Notes: generated by a model from the sequence alone, not told the origin. A DNA stretch of 7,867 nucleotides from Chloracidobacterium sp. UBA7659 (GCA_002483395.1 DLHV01000153.1:1007-8873); one strand, 5' to 3'; numbered from the stretch's first letter, positions 1 through 6,898 are shown. Program-made: numbers and translations.

Positions 1-515
1 TTCCACGCGGCCATCAACAGCGGGAAGTTCCAGGGAATGATCTGGCCGACTACGCCGAGCGGTTCTTTGATAATTACAGACAGCGTGTTTTGATCGAGCT
101 CTGAGGCAGAACCTTCTTCGGCTCGGATAACGCTTGCGAAATAGCGGAAATGGTCGATCGCAAGCGGAATGTCGGCGGCGGTCGTTTCGCGGATCGGTTT
201 GCCGTTGTCCCAGGTCTCGGCACGGGCCAGCAGGTCGAGGTTTTGCTCCATGCGGTCGGCTATTTTCAGCAGGATGTTGCTCCGCTCGGTGGCCGAGGTC
301 TTGCCCCACGTTTCGAATGCCGCGTGGGCAGCATCGAGGGCGGCTTCTATATCCTGCTCGTTCGATCTGGCGATTTTCGTAAACGATTTGCCGTCCACTG
401 GCGAGATGCACTCGAAATACTCGCCGCTCTTGGGCGCGACCCACTCGCCGCCGATGAAGTTTTCGTATTGTTCTTTGAATTTCGGAATGTCGTAAGATTT
501 TTTTGTTGCGTCCAT
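1..515 (-). CDS. Aldehyde dehydrogenase, AldB/ExaC-like (N-terminal 171 residues; 3' part outside window)
   Basis: This gene would oxidise an aldehyde to its carboxylate with NAD(P)+ in the cytoplasm. The reading frame is open from ATG 515 to the window edge, giving 171 residues. Clear family motifs are [10 protein letters not shown] (19-28), [10 protein letters not shown] (84-93), [12 protein letters not shown] (100-111), [11 protein letters not shown] (118-128) and [15 protein letters not shown] (151-165). In ALDHs the Asn of PWNFP (N163 here) belongs to the oxyanion hole. The catalytic Glu and Cys lie beyond the window, so activity cannot be judged. The motif set resembles E. coli AldB and Pseudomonas ExaC (acetaldehyde and related short aldehydes) more than betaine or succinic-semialdehyde enzymes; this is from memory. 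The start is well supported: AAGGAG lies at 522-527, 6 nt before the ATG. It follows trpS on the same strand after 108 nt and probably has its own promoter. Confidence 0.93.
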   Translation of the reverse strand, partial: MDATKKSYDIPKFKEQYENFIGGEWVAPKSGEYFECISPVDGKSFTKIARSNEQDIEAALDAAHAAFETWGKTSATERSNILLKIADRMEQNLDLLARAETWDNGKPIRETTAADIPLAIDHFRYFASVIRAEEGSASELDQNTLSVIIKEPLGVVGQIIPWNFPLLMAAW

Positions 516-521
516 GATGAT

Positions 522-527
522 CTCCTT
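522..527 (-). promoter_or_regulatory. Shine-Dalgarno of the aldehyde dehydrogenase gene
   Basis: AAGGAG on the minus strand, 6 nt before the ATG at 515. It is the strongest ribosome binding site in the window and fixes the start of the truncated aldehyde dehydrogenase. Confidence 0.8.
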
Positions 528-543
528 TTAGAACTGTTGATCG

Positions 544-561
544 AAACCCGTTGGCGGGTCT
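544..561 (-). other. Small hairpin in the leader of the aldehyde dehydrogenase gene
   Basis: An inverted repeat with arms AGACCCG and CGGGTTT around a CCAA loop gives seven pairs including one G-U. It lies about 15 nt upstream of the Shine-Dalgarno. No U-run follows on either strand, so it does not look like an intrinsic terminator. It may be a chance or stabilising leader structure. No riboswitch is recognised. Confidence 0.3.
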
Positions 562-603
562 GAATTTGGTTAAGAGAGAAAGAGAAAAAACGTGTATTTG
601 ACT

Positions 604-631
604 ATTGTAGCACTGGCGGCGTTCTACGCAA
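604..631 (-). promoter_or_regulatory. Possible sigma70-type promoter for the aldehyde dehydrogenase gene
   Basis: On the minus strand, TTGCGT (626-631) and TACAAT (604-609) are separated by 16 nt. The -10 matches 5 of 6 consensus bases; the -35 matches only TTG. The -35 overlaps the trpS stop codon. It would give a leader of roughly 80 nt. This suggests the aldehyde dehydrogenase can be transcribed independently of trpS. It was spotted by eye and not scored. Confidence 0.35.
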
Positions 632-1811
632 TACCCGTTTTTGCGTATACGTCAGAGAGCGTTTTTTGCGCTATTTCCCTTGCTTTTTCTGCTCCCGGTT
701 TGAGAATAGAAAGCAGCGTTTCGTCGTCATACTCTTTAACACGGTCTTGAAATGGCTGGAGGAATTCGACGGTCGCTTCGGCGAGCTCGGTCTTGAACTG
801 GCCGTAGCCTTTGCCTTCGAAATGGATGACGCATTCGTCTGGGGATTTGCCGGTCAAAAGCTGATAGATCGTCAGCAGATTTCTGATCGCCGGGCGTTCT
901 GGATCGAAATTGATCGCCGTGCCAGAATCGGTGACGGCTTTTTTGAATTTTTTGGTGATCGTGTCGGCATCGTCAAGCAGAAAGATCGAGCCGTTCACGT
1001 TTTCGTCGGATTTCGACATCTTTTTCGTTGGGTCTTGCAACGACAGAATATTCGCCCCGACGGGCGGGATGTACGGTTCGGGGATTTTGAACGTTTCGCC
1101 GAAATCGCGGTTGAAACGCTCGGCAAGATCGCGTGTTAGTTCGAGATGCTGCTTCTGGTCCTGGCCGACGGGAACGAGATCAGTTTGATAGAGCAGGATG
1201 TCCGCGGCCATCAGGATCGGGTAGGTGAATAATCCCGTACCAGCTTGAGAGTACCTTTTGTGTAAGGCAATTTGGGCCGCCCCGATAAGGTCAATAAATA
1301 TCTCCTCGTCTTGAATAGCTTTCGATATGCCAAGTCGGAAATTAGGGTCTAGAACAAGCTGAGGATCTTCATCGAGCTTCATCCGCCCCGTCATCAATCT
1401 TAGAAAGTGAATCAATTCGGTTCCATAAAGACCGCTTGCTAGCTTTTCTTCCAGGCGTCCGACTTGGGCTTGGCTTTTCTCTTTAAACTGAGTCATCCGC
1501 TCAAGCTCGCCCATTCGGGAAATACAGGAGAGTATCCACGTCAGTTCGGCGTGTTCGGGAACGTCGGACTGGATGAAGATCGTTGACTTGTCGGGATTGA
1601 TACCCGCTGCCAGGTAGATGCGGGCAAGATCCAGCGTTTTTTGCCGCAGCATCTGCGGTTCCTGCGGCAGCGTGATGGCGTGCAGGTTTACGATGCAGTA
1701 GAAGCTCTCGTATTCGTCCTGCAATGCGACCCAGTTTTTCAGTGCTCCGAGATAATTTCCGATATGAAGCTGACCGGTCGGCTGAGCGCCGCTGAAAATG
1801 CGTTTTTTCAT
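624..1811 (-). CDS. trpS: Tryptophanyl-tRNA synthetase with an internal insertion of about 65-70 residues
   Basis: Class I aminoacyl-tRNA synthetase that charges tRNA-Trp with tryptophan using ATP, in the cytoplasm. Hallmarks are FSGAQPTG (6-13) followed by the HIGH-type motif HIGN (16-19), VPEHAELTW (84-92), MTQFKEKS (106-113), GLFTYPILMAADILLYQTDLV (193-213), VPVGQDQKQHLELTRDLAERFN and the KMSKS loop (264-268). The anticodon-binding helical region follows, with FEGKGYGQFK and a C-terminal GAEKAREIA motif. At 395 residues it is about 65 longer than the usual 325-335. The excess lies between KS (112-113) and GLFTYP (193-198), where typical enzymes have only 8-9 residues. The ATG lies 3 nt after the stop of the upstream protease gene, with no clear Shine-Dalgarno, so translational coupling is likely. 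All catalytic motifs are intact, so I expect a functional enzyme. Confidence 0.97.
   Translation of the reverse strand: MKKRIFSGAQPTGQLHIGNYLGALKNWVALQDEYESFYCIVNLHAITLPQEPQMLRQKTLDLARIYLAAGINPDKSTIFIQSDVPEHAELTWILSCISRMGELERMTQFKEKSQAQVGRLEEKLASGLYGTELIHFLRLMTGRMKLDEDPQLVLDPNFRLGISKAIQDEEIFIDLIGAAQIALHKRYSQAGTGLFTYPILMAADILLYQTDLVPVGQDQKQHLELTRDLAERFNRDFGETFKIPEPYIPPVGANILSLQDPTKKMSKSDENVNGSIFLLDDADTITKKFKKAVTDSGTAINFDPERPAIRNLLTIYQLLTGKSPDECVIHFEGKGYGQFKTELAEATVEFLQPFQDRVKEYDDETLLSILKPGAEKAREIAQKTLSDVYAKTGIA
1251..1463 (-). other. Region encoding the extra segment in TrpRS (about residues 117-187)
   Basis: This stretch encodes residues not expected in bacterial TrpRS, between the conserved MTQFKEKS and GLFTYP blocks. 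It starts near VGRLEEKLASGLYG and ends near IALHKRY, and looks mainly helical. SQA occurs on both sides (113-115 and 188-190), so the exact edges are uncertain. By my count it has 46% GC (98 of 213), against about 53% in a sample of the same gene (1021-1140). It keeps the reading frame, has no intein-type splice residues and no homing-endonuclease motif. I do not recognise the segment. Confidence 0.75.
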
Positions 1812-1814
1812 AGA

Positions 1815-2501
1815 CTAGAGCCGAAGAAGATAAATCAATCCGATAAAGAAAGGAGTTATAATTATTCTGAGAACCCCGATATAGATCAGAGCCATGAGAA
1901 TCAGAAATCCGTATTGTTCAAAAAGGTTGAAGATCGGTTCCGCGCTCTGCGGTAAAAAGGTCTGCAAAATCTTGCTTCCGTCCAGAGGCGGAAAAGGCAA
2001 TAGGTTGAAAACAAAAAGCGAAAGGTTGAGCGTCATCAGGTAACCGACTAATATCGCGACCGGATTACTACTTTGACCAAAGAAATCACCCACGCCGAAC
2101 CCCTGCGACATCATTATCTTTGCCGCAACGAATCCTGCGATTACCAAGATCAGATTCGCAGCAACTCCCGCAACCGAAACCGTAACATTCCCAAGCTTAT
2201 AATTCCTCCAGTTGCGAGGATTGACCGGAGTCGGCTTACCCCAACCAATAAGAGGGATCGACGCAACCGCACCACCCATGGCACCCAAAATAAACGATAC
2301 GATCGGAATTAACAGCGTTCCGATCGGGTCGGTGTGAGCGACGGGATTTAACGTTACTCGCCCAAGCATAAGGGCGGTATCGTCGCCATTTTTGTGCGAT
2401 ACCCACGCGTGTCCCGCCTCGTGTGCTGATATCGCAAGCACTAACACCACCATGTAGATGACCAAGTGGCTTGCCAAATTTGCAATATCCATATCGCCCA
2501 T
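1815..2501 (-). CDS. Site-2 protease family (M50) membrane zinc metalloprotease
   Basis: An integral membrane metalloprotease of 228 residues. The zinc-binding HExxH is HEAGH (27-31), inside the first hydrophobic helix. The second metal-ligand motif is NLLPFPPLDG (166-175), with the Asp at 174. NPRNWRNYKLGNVTVSVAGVAAN (starting at 94) is the conserved middle block of short M50 proteins of the YwhC/Rip-like type. Hydrophobic stretches lie near 9-31, 60-85, 105-130, 146-170 and 195-225. There is no PDZ or CBS domain, so it is a minimal form. Family members cut transmembrane substrates such as anti-sigma factors or signal-peptide remnants; the substrate here is unknown. The start is supported by GAGG (2509-2512), 7 nt before ATG 2501; an alternative ATG lies three codons downstream. 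It leads an operon with trpS (3-nt gap) and is divergent from the DoxX gene. Confidence 0.94.
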   Translation of the reverse strand: MGDMDIANLASHLVIYMVVLVLAISAHEAGHAWVSHKNGDDTALMLGRVTLNPVAHTDPIGTLLIPIVSFILGAMGGAVASIPLIGWGKPTPVNPRNWRNYKLGNVTVSVAGVAANLILVIAGFVAAKIMMSQGFGVGDFFGQSSNPVAILVGYLMTLNLSLFVFNLLPFPPLDGSKILQTFLPQSAEPIFNLFEQYGFLILMALIYIGVLRIIITPFFIGLIYLLRL

Positions 2502-2630
2502 TTTTTAACCTCAAAATTCGTGATCAGCAATGTTACAGCCGCCGACCAAAACCAACTCGTTTATTGTCTTTACGCCTAAATTGTGCCATTCTTTTTGCAC
2601 AAAACAAACCCTCTGATGGAGAAAGTCGAA
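2502..2630. promoter_or_regulatory. Divergent intergenic region between the M50 protease and DoxX genes
   Basis: This 129-bp gap must hold the promoters for the protease-trpS transcript on one strand and the DoxX-ATP-grasp pair on the other. I could not find a convincing -35/-10 pair for either direction. The recognisable sites are the protease Shine-Dalgarno (2509-2512) and the DoxX Shine-Dalgarno GGAG (2618-2621). Confidence 0.5.
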
Positions 2631-3050
2631 ATGCTGAAAAAAATATTCTTTGGCGGCGAATCGGGCCTCTCGCCGCTTGCGAATACGGGACTGACGCTGC
2701 TCAGAATATTTGCAGGGGCGTCGTTATGCCTGGCTCACGGCATGGGCAAACTGCCGCCGTCTGAAGGTTTTATAGAAGGCACGGCCAAGATCGGATTTCC
2801 GCTGCCGGTGGTATTTGCATGGGCGGCCGCGATGTCCGAATTTCTCGGCGGTGCTTTCCTCGCTCTCGGTTTGTTAACAAGGGTTTCGAGTTTTTTCATC
2901 GCATGCGTGATGGTTACGGCTTTGCTCGGAGTTCACCGGGCGGACCCGTTTCAGAAACAGGAACTGGCATTTTTGTATCTGTTTATTTCTTTTGCGTTTT
3001 TACTTGCGGGTTCGGGCGATTGGAGCATCGACCGCTTTTTGAGGAGATAG
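2631..3050 (+). CDS. DoxX family membrane protein
   Basis: A small four-helix integral membrane protein of 139 residues. DoxX proteins have been linked to redox and thiol stress functions, but their biochemical role is generally not settled. Family signatures are the helix-1 end LAHGMGKL (34-41), GLLTRVSS (80-87) and the terminal GSGDWSIDRFL (127-137), which matches the usual GxGxxSlD ending. Hydrophobic segments lie near 19-40, 60-80, 84-101 and 111-126. I chose ATG 2631 because GGAG (2618-2621) lies 9 nt upstream. Upstream in-frame alternatives are ATG 2616 and GTG 2583, neither with a better ribosome site. It starts a probable two-gene unit with the ATP-grasp gene that follows after 48 nt. 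Nothing in the sequence tells how the two products are related. Confidence 0.88.
   Translation: MLKKIFFGGESGLSPLANTGLTLLRIFAGASLCLAHGMGKLPPSEGFIEGTAKIGFPLPVVFAWAAAMSEFLGGAFLALGLLTRVSSFFIACVMVTALLGVHRADPFQKQELAFLYLFISFAFLLAGSGDWSIDRFLRR
3041..3046 (+). promoter_or_regulatory. Shine-Dalgarno-like GAGGAG at the end of the DoxX gene
   Basis: GAGGAG overlaps the last codons of DoxX. It lies 4 nt before a TTG (3051) in frame with the ATP-grasp gene, but 52 nt before the ATG (3099) that family conservation favours. It is either the remnant or functional ribosome site of the ATP-grasp gene, or an accident of the Arg-Arg codons ending DoxX. Confidence 0.35.
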
Positions 3051-3070
3051 TTGGGCCACGGTCATTACGC

Positions 3071-3089
3071 CGCAGGCGGGTCGCCTGCG
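3071..3089 (+). repeat. GC-rich palindrome, REP-like
   Basis: A perfect 8-bp inverted repeat, CGCAGGCG (3071-3078) and CGCCTGCG (3082-3089), with a 3-nt GGT loop. It is followed by the flank TTCCCGGG. From memory, near-identical palindromes with this flank are scattered through intergenic regions of many Acidobacteriota and some other environmental genomes. Only one copy is in this window, so repetition cannot be shown here. It sits between DoxX and the ATP-grasp gene and would fold into a stable RNA hairpin just before ATG 3099. There is no U-run, so it is not a standard terminator. Confidence 0.6.
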
Positions 3090-3098
3090 TTCCCGGGT

Positions 3099-4310
3099 AT
3101 GAAGAATCATATTGTTTGCATCGCAAGCGAGTTTAAAGGTAACGAGTTCCTTGAAGAATGCCACAACGCGGGCTGGGATGTTACACTTGTCACCCGCAAA
3201 AGGCTGCTCGATGAACCCTGGGTCTGGACCGCCATAAACGCGGTCAGAACGGTTGAGGATCACGTGTCGGTCGATGAATACATCCGCACGGTGGTGAACA
3301 CCGCGGGAGCAAAAGCGATCGATCGAGTCGTCGGCCTGGATGAATTCGACGTACTGACCGCCGCAAAAGTTCGCGAGCATTTACAGCTTGGCGGGATGTC
3401 GAGTTCGCACGCCCTGCGATTCCGCGACAAACTGGCGATGCGCAATATTGCCTTTGAAGCCGGAATTCCATGCCCTTCCTATGTCGGCGTATTTCACCCG
3501 GACGCGATCAATGCGTATCTGGACAGCGGCCCCGGCCCGTGGGTCGTAAAGCCGCGAAACGAAGTGTCAGCCTTCGGCATCCGCAAATGCGAGACAAAGG
3601 AAGATGTTTGGAATGCGTTAAATGATCTTGACGGGCGAAATACCTGGCGAGATCATCCATCGCAATTTTTAATCGAAAAGTTCATCGTAGGCAATGTTTT
3701 TCACGTCGATTCGGTCGTGCATAACGGCAAAGTTATGGCCTGCGGCGTCAGCCAATACGGTACGCCGCCATTCAGCGTTTCTCATTACGGCGGCGTATTT
3801 ACATCGTCGATCGTCCCTTACAAAGCCGCCGAACGATCAAAACTCGAAAAGCTGAACACGGAATTGCTCAAGACATTCAAATACCAGCAGGGTGTGTCGC
3901 ACGCTGAGTTTTTGCAGAGCTCGGACGACGACAACTTCTATCTTTTGGAGGTCGCATGCCGCGTTGGCGGAGCCTATATCGCCAACGTTCTTGAACACGC
4001 CTGCAACTTCAACCTGTGGCGCGAATGGGCAAAACTCGAGACCTCGACGCCCGAGAATCCATACAAACTTCCGAAACTCCGTAAGGATTTCGCCGGCGTT
4101 GCTCTCGCGCTTGCTAATCAGGATGCTCCAGATACCTCGCATTATGTCGACGAAGAGATCGTTTATCGCGTCAGCAAGCCAAAACACGTCGGGCTTATCT
4201 TTTATTCGAAAAAACAGAAGCGCCTTGAAGAGCTTTTGAGTGTTTACTCGGAAAGAATCACTCGGGATTTTCTGGCGACGGCTCCGGCTAAAGAGAGGTA
4301 CGACGATTGA
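3099..4310 (+). CDS. ATP-grasp domain protein (predicted carboxylate-amine/thiol ligase, substrate unknown)
   Basis: A 403-residue cytoplasmic protein with the layout of ATP-grasp ligases, which activate a carboxylate as acyl phosphate and join it to an amine or thiol. Residues 1-100 look like the Rossmann-type pre-ATP-grasp domain (HIVCIAS at 4-10, VVGLDEFD at 77-84). The ATP-grasp core follows: RFRDKLAMRNIAFEAGIPCP (107-126), WVVKPRNEVSAFGI (148-161) with Lys151, FLIEKFIVGNVFHVDSVV (190-207) with Glu193, HAEF (268-271) and LLEVACRVGG (282-291) with Glu284 and Arg288 as likely Mg/phosphate ligands. The start is ambiguous. ATG 3099 begins just before the conserved strand, but has no Shine-Dalgarno. 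TTG 3051 would add 16 residues (including AAGGSPAFPG), mostly encoded by the palindrome, and has GAGGAG 4 nt upstream. I prefer 3099. Its stop lies 20 bp from that of the WD40 gene, with no visible terminator. Confidence 0.85.
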   Translation: MKNHIVCIASEFKGNEFLEECHNAGWDVTLVTRKRLLDEPWVWTAINAVRTVEDHVSVDEYIRTVVNTAGAKAIDRVVGLDEFDVLTAAKVREHLQLGGMSSSHALRFRDKLAMRNIAFEAGIPCPSYVGVFHPDAINAYLDSGPGPWVVKPRNEVSAFGIRKCETKEDVWNALNDLDGRNTWRDHPSQFLIEKFIVGNVFHVDSVVHNGKVMACGVSQYGTPPFSVSHYGGVFTSSIVPYKAAERSKLEKLNTELLKTFKYQQGVSHAEFLQSSDDDNFYLLEVACRVGGAYIANVLEHACNFNLWREWAKLETSTPENPYKLPKLRKDFAGVALALANQDAPDTSHYVDEEIVYRVSKPKHVGLIFYSKKQKRLEELLSVYSERITRDFLATAPAKERYDD

Positions 4311-4330
4311 AAATGTAGGGGGGTTGCTAT

Positions 4331-4951
4331 TTATTTATGTAGATTTTGCTTGCTGACTTTTAGTTGGATCTTGTCCCCGAAATCCATCTCTCTATCATTC
4401 TCACTAGCACGAACGTTCTGGAAGGAATAGTCGAAAACTACGAAATAATTCTTGTTCCAAAGAGAAAGAGGTACTGGAAAAACCACTGAGGAGTCAGGCA
4501 TCAGTATTGTTGATGAGCCAAAATCGAAACCATACGGAAGCCACTTTCCCCGCGTATCTTTGACACCGAACCAAACGCCAATTTCTCGATCCTTGCATAG
4601 GCCAAAAATCTTCTCACCATTAGGAAACTGAAAAAAACATTTCGGGTCTGGAAGGTACACACTTTCCGTTGGGACCTCTATCGGCAGCGTTGAGTCATTG
4701 TGAAGACGAAGCCAAACTGCGTTCGATTCCTTCATTGGGGTTTTGGTCTTACTTTTTGCTAATTCATTGGTCTCCAACATCCGTTTTTCGCCGGGGTCGG
4801 ACATATCACCATAATGCTCAAAGGTAATATAGACTTTCTTCTGAAATTTCTTCACATAGGCGGCGGACTGACTGTCCCAATTACGTTTTACGATTGCGAG
4901 AGCATTTATGCGAACCTTCTTTTCAGCCACTAGTTTGATTTCTTTCTGACT
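4331..4951 (-). other. Region encoding the orphan C-terminal domain of the WD40 protein
   Basis: Encodes about residues 650-855, after the last WD40 blade. A charged, lysine-rich linker (about 652-720) leads into a predicted beta-sandwich-like region with aromatic strands (AVWLRLHND, REIGVWFGV, NYFVVFDYSF). From memory, similar 'VWL.L.N.S..PI' modules recur in otherwise unrelated uncharacterised proteins of soil acidobacteria. I cannot name a domain family for it. Confidence 0.5.
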
Positions 4952-6898
4952 AGGTTGAAAGTCAGGCATCAGTTGCCCCAGTTTCTTTCCGCTGAAAGTG
5001 TTGTACAGAGCCAAGTTCTGATTCTCACCTCCAATGAAAAATGCTTTCGAATCCGAGCTAAATAAAACCGTGTCTCCACCGGAAAACTCGTACCTCAAAT
5101 CTGTGAGGCTCAAATCTTCCAAATTCCAAATTGTCGTATCGCCGATATTTCCCGTGACTGTTGCGAGTTTCCCGTTTGGGCTTATCGAAGCCTTTTCGGG
5201 ATAACTAAAATCAATATCTCTTGAACTTATTAAAACATTTCCTTTGAGAAGCCCGATCAATTCAAATTTGTTTGCCTTTCCCGTATTTATCACGGCCACC
5301 GCATTCTTTCCATCAGGCGTAGGCATTGCAAATTGCACGTTCTTGCCGACCTTGAATTTTCTGACCTGCTTTCTATTGCTTACATCCCAAACACGAATAG
5401 TTCCATCTTGATGGCCCGTTATGACGCTTTGTCCGTCAACGCTAAAGGCCGCAGAATTTATTGGCACATTTGATGACGTGAACACCATATTGCCAGAAGC
5501 AGATTCATATCCCTCGGGGGTATTTAGACTCCCTTTCGGAGCCATGGATGCGGTGTCCCACAATAAGACTTCCGTATTTATTAGTGAGAGAAAATTCTTT
5601 CCATCTATAGAAAATGCAAGAGTTTCTACTTCGTCGCTACGATCACTCACTTTTACTTCTTTCAGGTTCTCTCCGGTACTTACTTTCCAGGTTTTAATAA
5701 CTCCATCTCCATCTCCCGAAAGTAGGGTTTTGCCGTCGGGGCTGAATGCAATGGCAGTAACTCTGGTATTGTGGCCGAGAAATGTTTTATGTAAGTTTTT
5801 GGTGAGCGGATCGAAGAAATAAATCCGCCCGTCATTCCCGGCAACCGCTAGATTTTTATAATCCGGCGAATATGAAATAGCATGAATATAACTTGGATGA
5901 CCGTCCAGACTCCAAGATTTTCCATTGGTAAGGTCAACTACCCGAATTGCCGTGCTATATACTCTATCTTCTTGAGCGAATAGCTTCCCGTCGGAGCTAA
6001 GATCAAACGTGTGCCCAATTGGGTTACCGTCGATTACTCGTTCTTCGCCATTCTCAAGGTTGTAAAGGTGAAATCCATCATATTCACTAACTATCGCGAG
6101 CTTAGCCCGCGCATTGACCGATGCGGTCATTTTAGAGTCGTTAAGCTTTAACTCCTTAATCAACTTACCGGAGCTTTCCTCGATGACAAGTTTGTCCGCA
6201 GTTGTCCCTCTAACTGAAAGACTAAGATCTTCGCTAAAGACTCTTTCTCCGCCGTATGAATACATTGATTTGCATTCTATAGGCACAATATCAGCAGGAA
6301 AACCTGTTGGAATGTTCCAAGTTGAGACTCCACCGTTAAGATTCCCAACCTTCAGGGTCTGTCCGTCTGAATCAAAAGCTACGCCCGTATGAGTACAGGT
6401 ATTACCGGGAAAACTAATTATCAAACTGCCCGATGTGACATCTAGCAATTTCGCCGTAGACGTTTCGTCAGAATACGCGGTGGTAGCGAGAGTTTTCCCA
6501 TCCAAGCTGAAAGCAATGTCCGATATTCCAGTTTTTCCCACGTCGGCTACCCACAGAAAATCTCCACTCTTTGCGTCCCAAAGCTGAACGCTGCCATTTC
6601 CGCTTCCGGTCGCGATTAGTTCTTGGTTTGAACTCCACGCAAAGGCATTTAGCGTGTAATATTCGTCCGCCTTTTGAATAAACGAAATAGGTCTTTTCCA
6701 GATAAGCCGGCCACCTTGAATGTCCCACAGACACATGTCCTGATTGCCTGACGAATATGAAACAAGTTTCGATCCGTCGGGGCTAAATTTAAGGTGTAGA
6801 ATGCTGCCCCTATGGGTGAACTGAAACGGCGAGTCTTGAGCCAAAAAACCAACAACACTTAGATGAATTACAGCGATTAGGAGTAACGTGATTTTCAT
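4331..6898 (-). CDS. Exported WD40-repeat protein, probable double seven-bladed propeller with orphan C-terminal domain
   Basis: An 855-residue protein I cannot assign to a named family. Residues 1-20 form a signal peptide (MK, a hydrophobic run, then FLA before Gln21); there is no lipobox Cys, so a periplasmic or secreted location is likely. About 14 WD40-like blades span roughly 25-645. The clearest are FSPDGSKLVSYSS (38-50), NGSVQLWDAKSG (101-112), FSPDGKTLLSGDGDGVIKTW (385-404) and FSVDGQSVITGHQDGTIRVW (485-504), with LGH and GHP turns. Blades 5, 6 and 12 are degenerate. Fourteen blades would make two propellers. Residues 650-855 form a different, beta-rich region (VWLRLHNDSTLPIEV near 728, GSSTILMPDSSVVFPVPLS near 794). 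Start ATG 6898 is fixed by the signal peptide but lacks a good Shine-Dalgarno. GC is about 44% in a sample (5041-5160), against 53-58% in its neighbours. The role is unknown, probably a scaffold. Confidence 0.88.
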   Translation of the reverse strand: MKITLLLIAVIHLSVVGFLAQDSPFQFTHRGSILHLKFSPDGSKLVSYSSGNQDMCLWDIQGGRLIWKRPISFIQKADEYYTLNAFAWSSNQELIATGSGNGSVQLWDAKSGDFLWVADVGKTGISDIAFSLDGKTLATTAYSDETSTAKLLDVTSGSLIISFPGNTCTHTGVAFDSDGQTLKVGNLNGGVSTWNIPTGFPADIVPIECKSMYSYGGERVFSEDLSLSVRGTTADKLVIEESSGKLIKELKLNDSKMTASVNARAKLAIVSEYDGFHLYNLENGEERVIDGNPIGHTFDLSSDGKLFAQEDRVYSTAIRVVDLTNGKSWSLDGHPSYIHAISYSPDYKNLAVAGNDGRIYFFDPLTKNLHKTFLGHNTRVTAIAFSPDGKTLLSGDGDGVIKTWKVSTGENLKEVKVSDRSDEVETLAFSIDGKNFLSLINTEVLLWDTASMAPKGSLNTPEGYESASGNMVFTSSNVPINSAAFSVDGQSVITGHQDGTIRVWDVSNRKQVRKFKVGKNVQFAMPTPDGKNAVAVINTGKANKFELIGLLKGNVLISSRDIDFSYPEKASISPNGKLATVTGNIGDTTIWNLEDLSLTDLRYEFSGGDTVLFSSDSKAFFIGGENQNLALYNTFSGKKLGQLMPDFQPSQKEIKLVAEKKVRINALAIVKRNWDSQSAAYVKKFQKKVYITFEHYGDMSDPGEKRMLETNELAKSKTKTPMKESNAVWLRLHNDSTLPIEVPTESVYLPDPKCFFQFPNGEKIFGLCKDREIGVWFGVKDTRGKWLPYGFDFGSSTILMPDSSVVFPVPLSLWNKNYFVVFDYSFQNVRASENDREMDFGDKIQLKVSKQNLHK

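Noticed and set aside
544..561. Intrinsic terminator after trpS
   Set aside because: The hairpin has a short stem and no U-run follows on either strand; it lies nearer to the aldehyde dehydrogenase start than to the trpS stop.
134..563. Three overlapping plus-strand open frames
   Set aside because: They are antisense shadows of the aldehyde dehydrogenase gene, whose minus-strand frame shows unmistakable ALDH motifs over the same bases.
666..1188. Plus-strand open frames opposite trpS
   Set aside because: The opposite strand encodes conserved TrpRS motifs; the plus-strand translations are Phe/Arg-rich with no family pattern.
1251..1463. Intein or homing element inside trpS
   Set aside because: The extra segment is only about 70 residues, has no Cys/Ser...HN splice junction residues and no LAGLIDADG or HNH motif.
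3000..3471. Minus-strand open frames opposite the ATP-grasp N-terminus
   Set aside because: Antisense shadows in a GC-rich coding region; they cross the palindrome and the DoxX end and show no recognisable domain.
4311..4330. Bidirectional terminator between the convergent ATP-grasp and WD40 genes
   Set aside because: The 20-bp gap has no inverted repeat; any termination must occur inside the opposing genes.
4331..6898. WD40 protein as part of a NACHT/kinase/protease conflict system
   Set aside because: There is no effector or NTPase domain, the protein has a signal peptide, and no neighbour resembles a defence gene.
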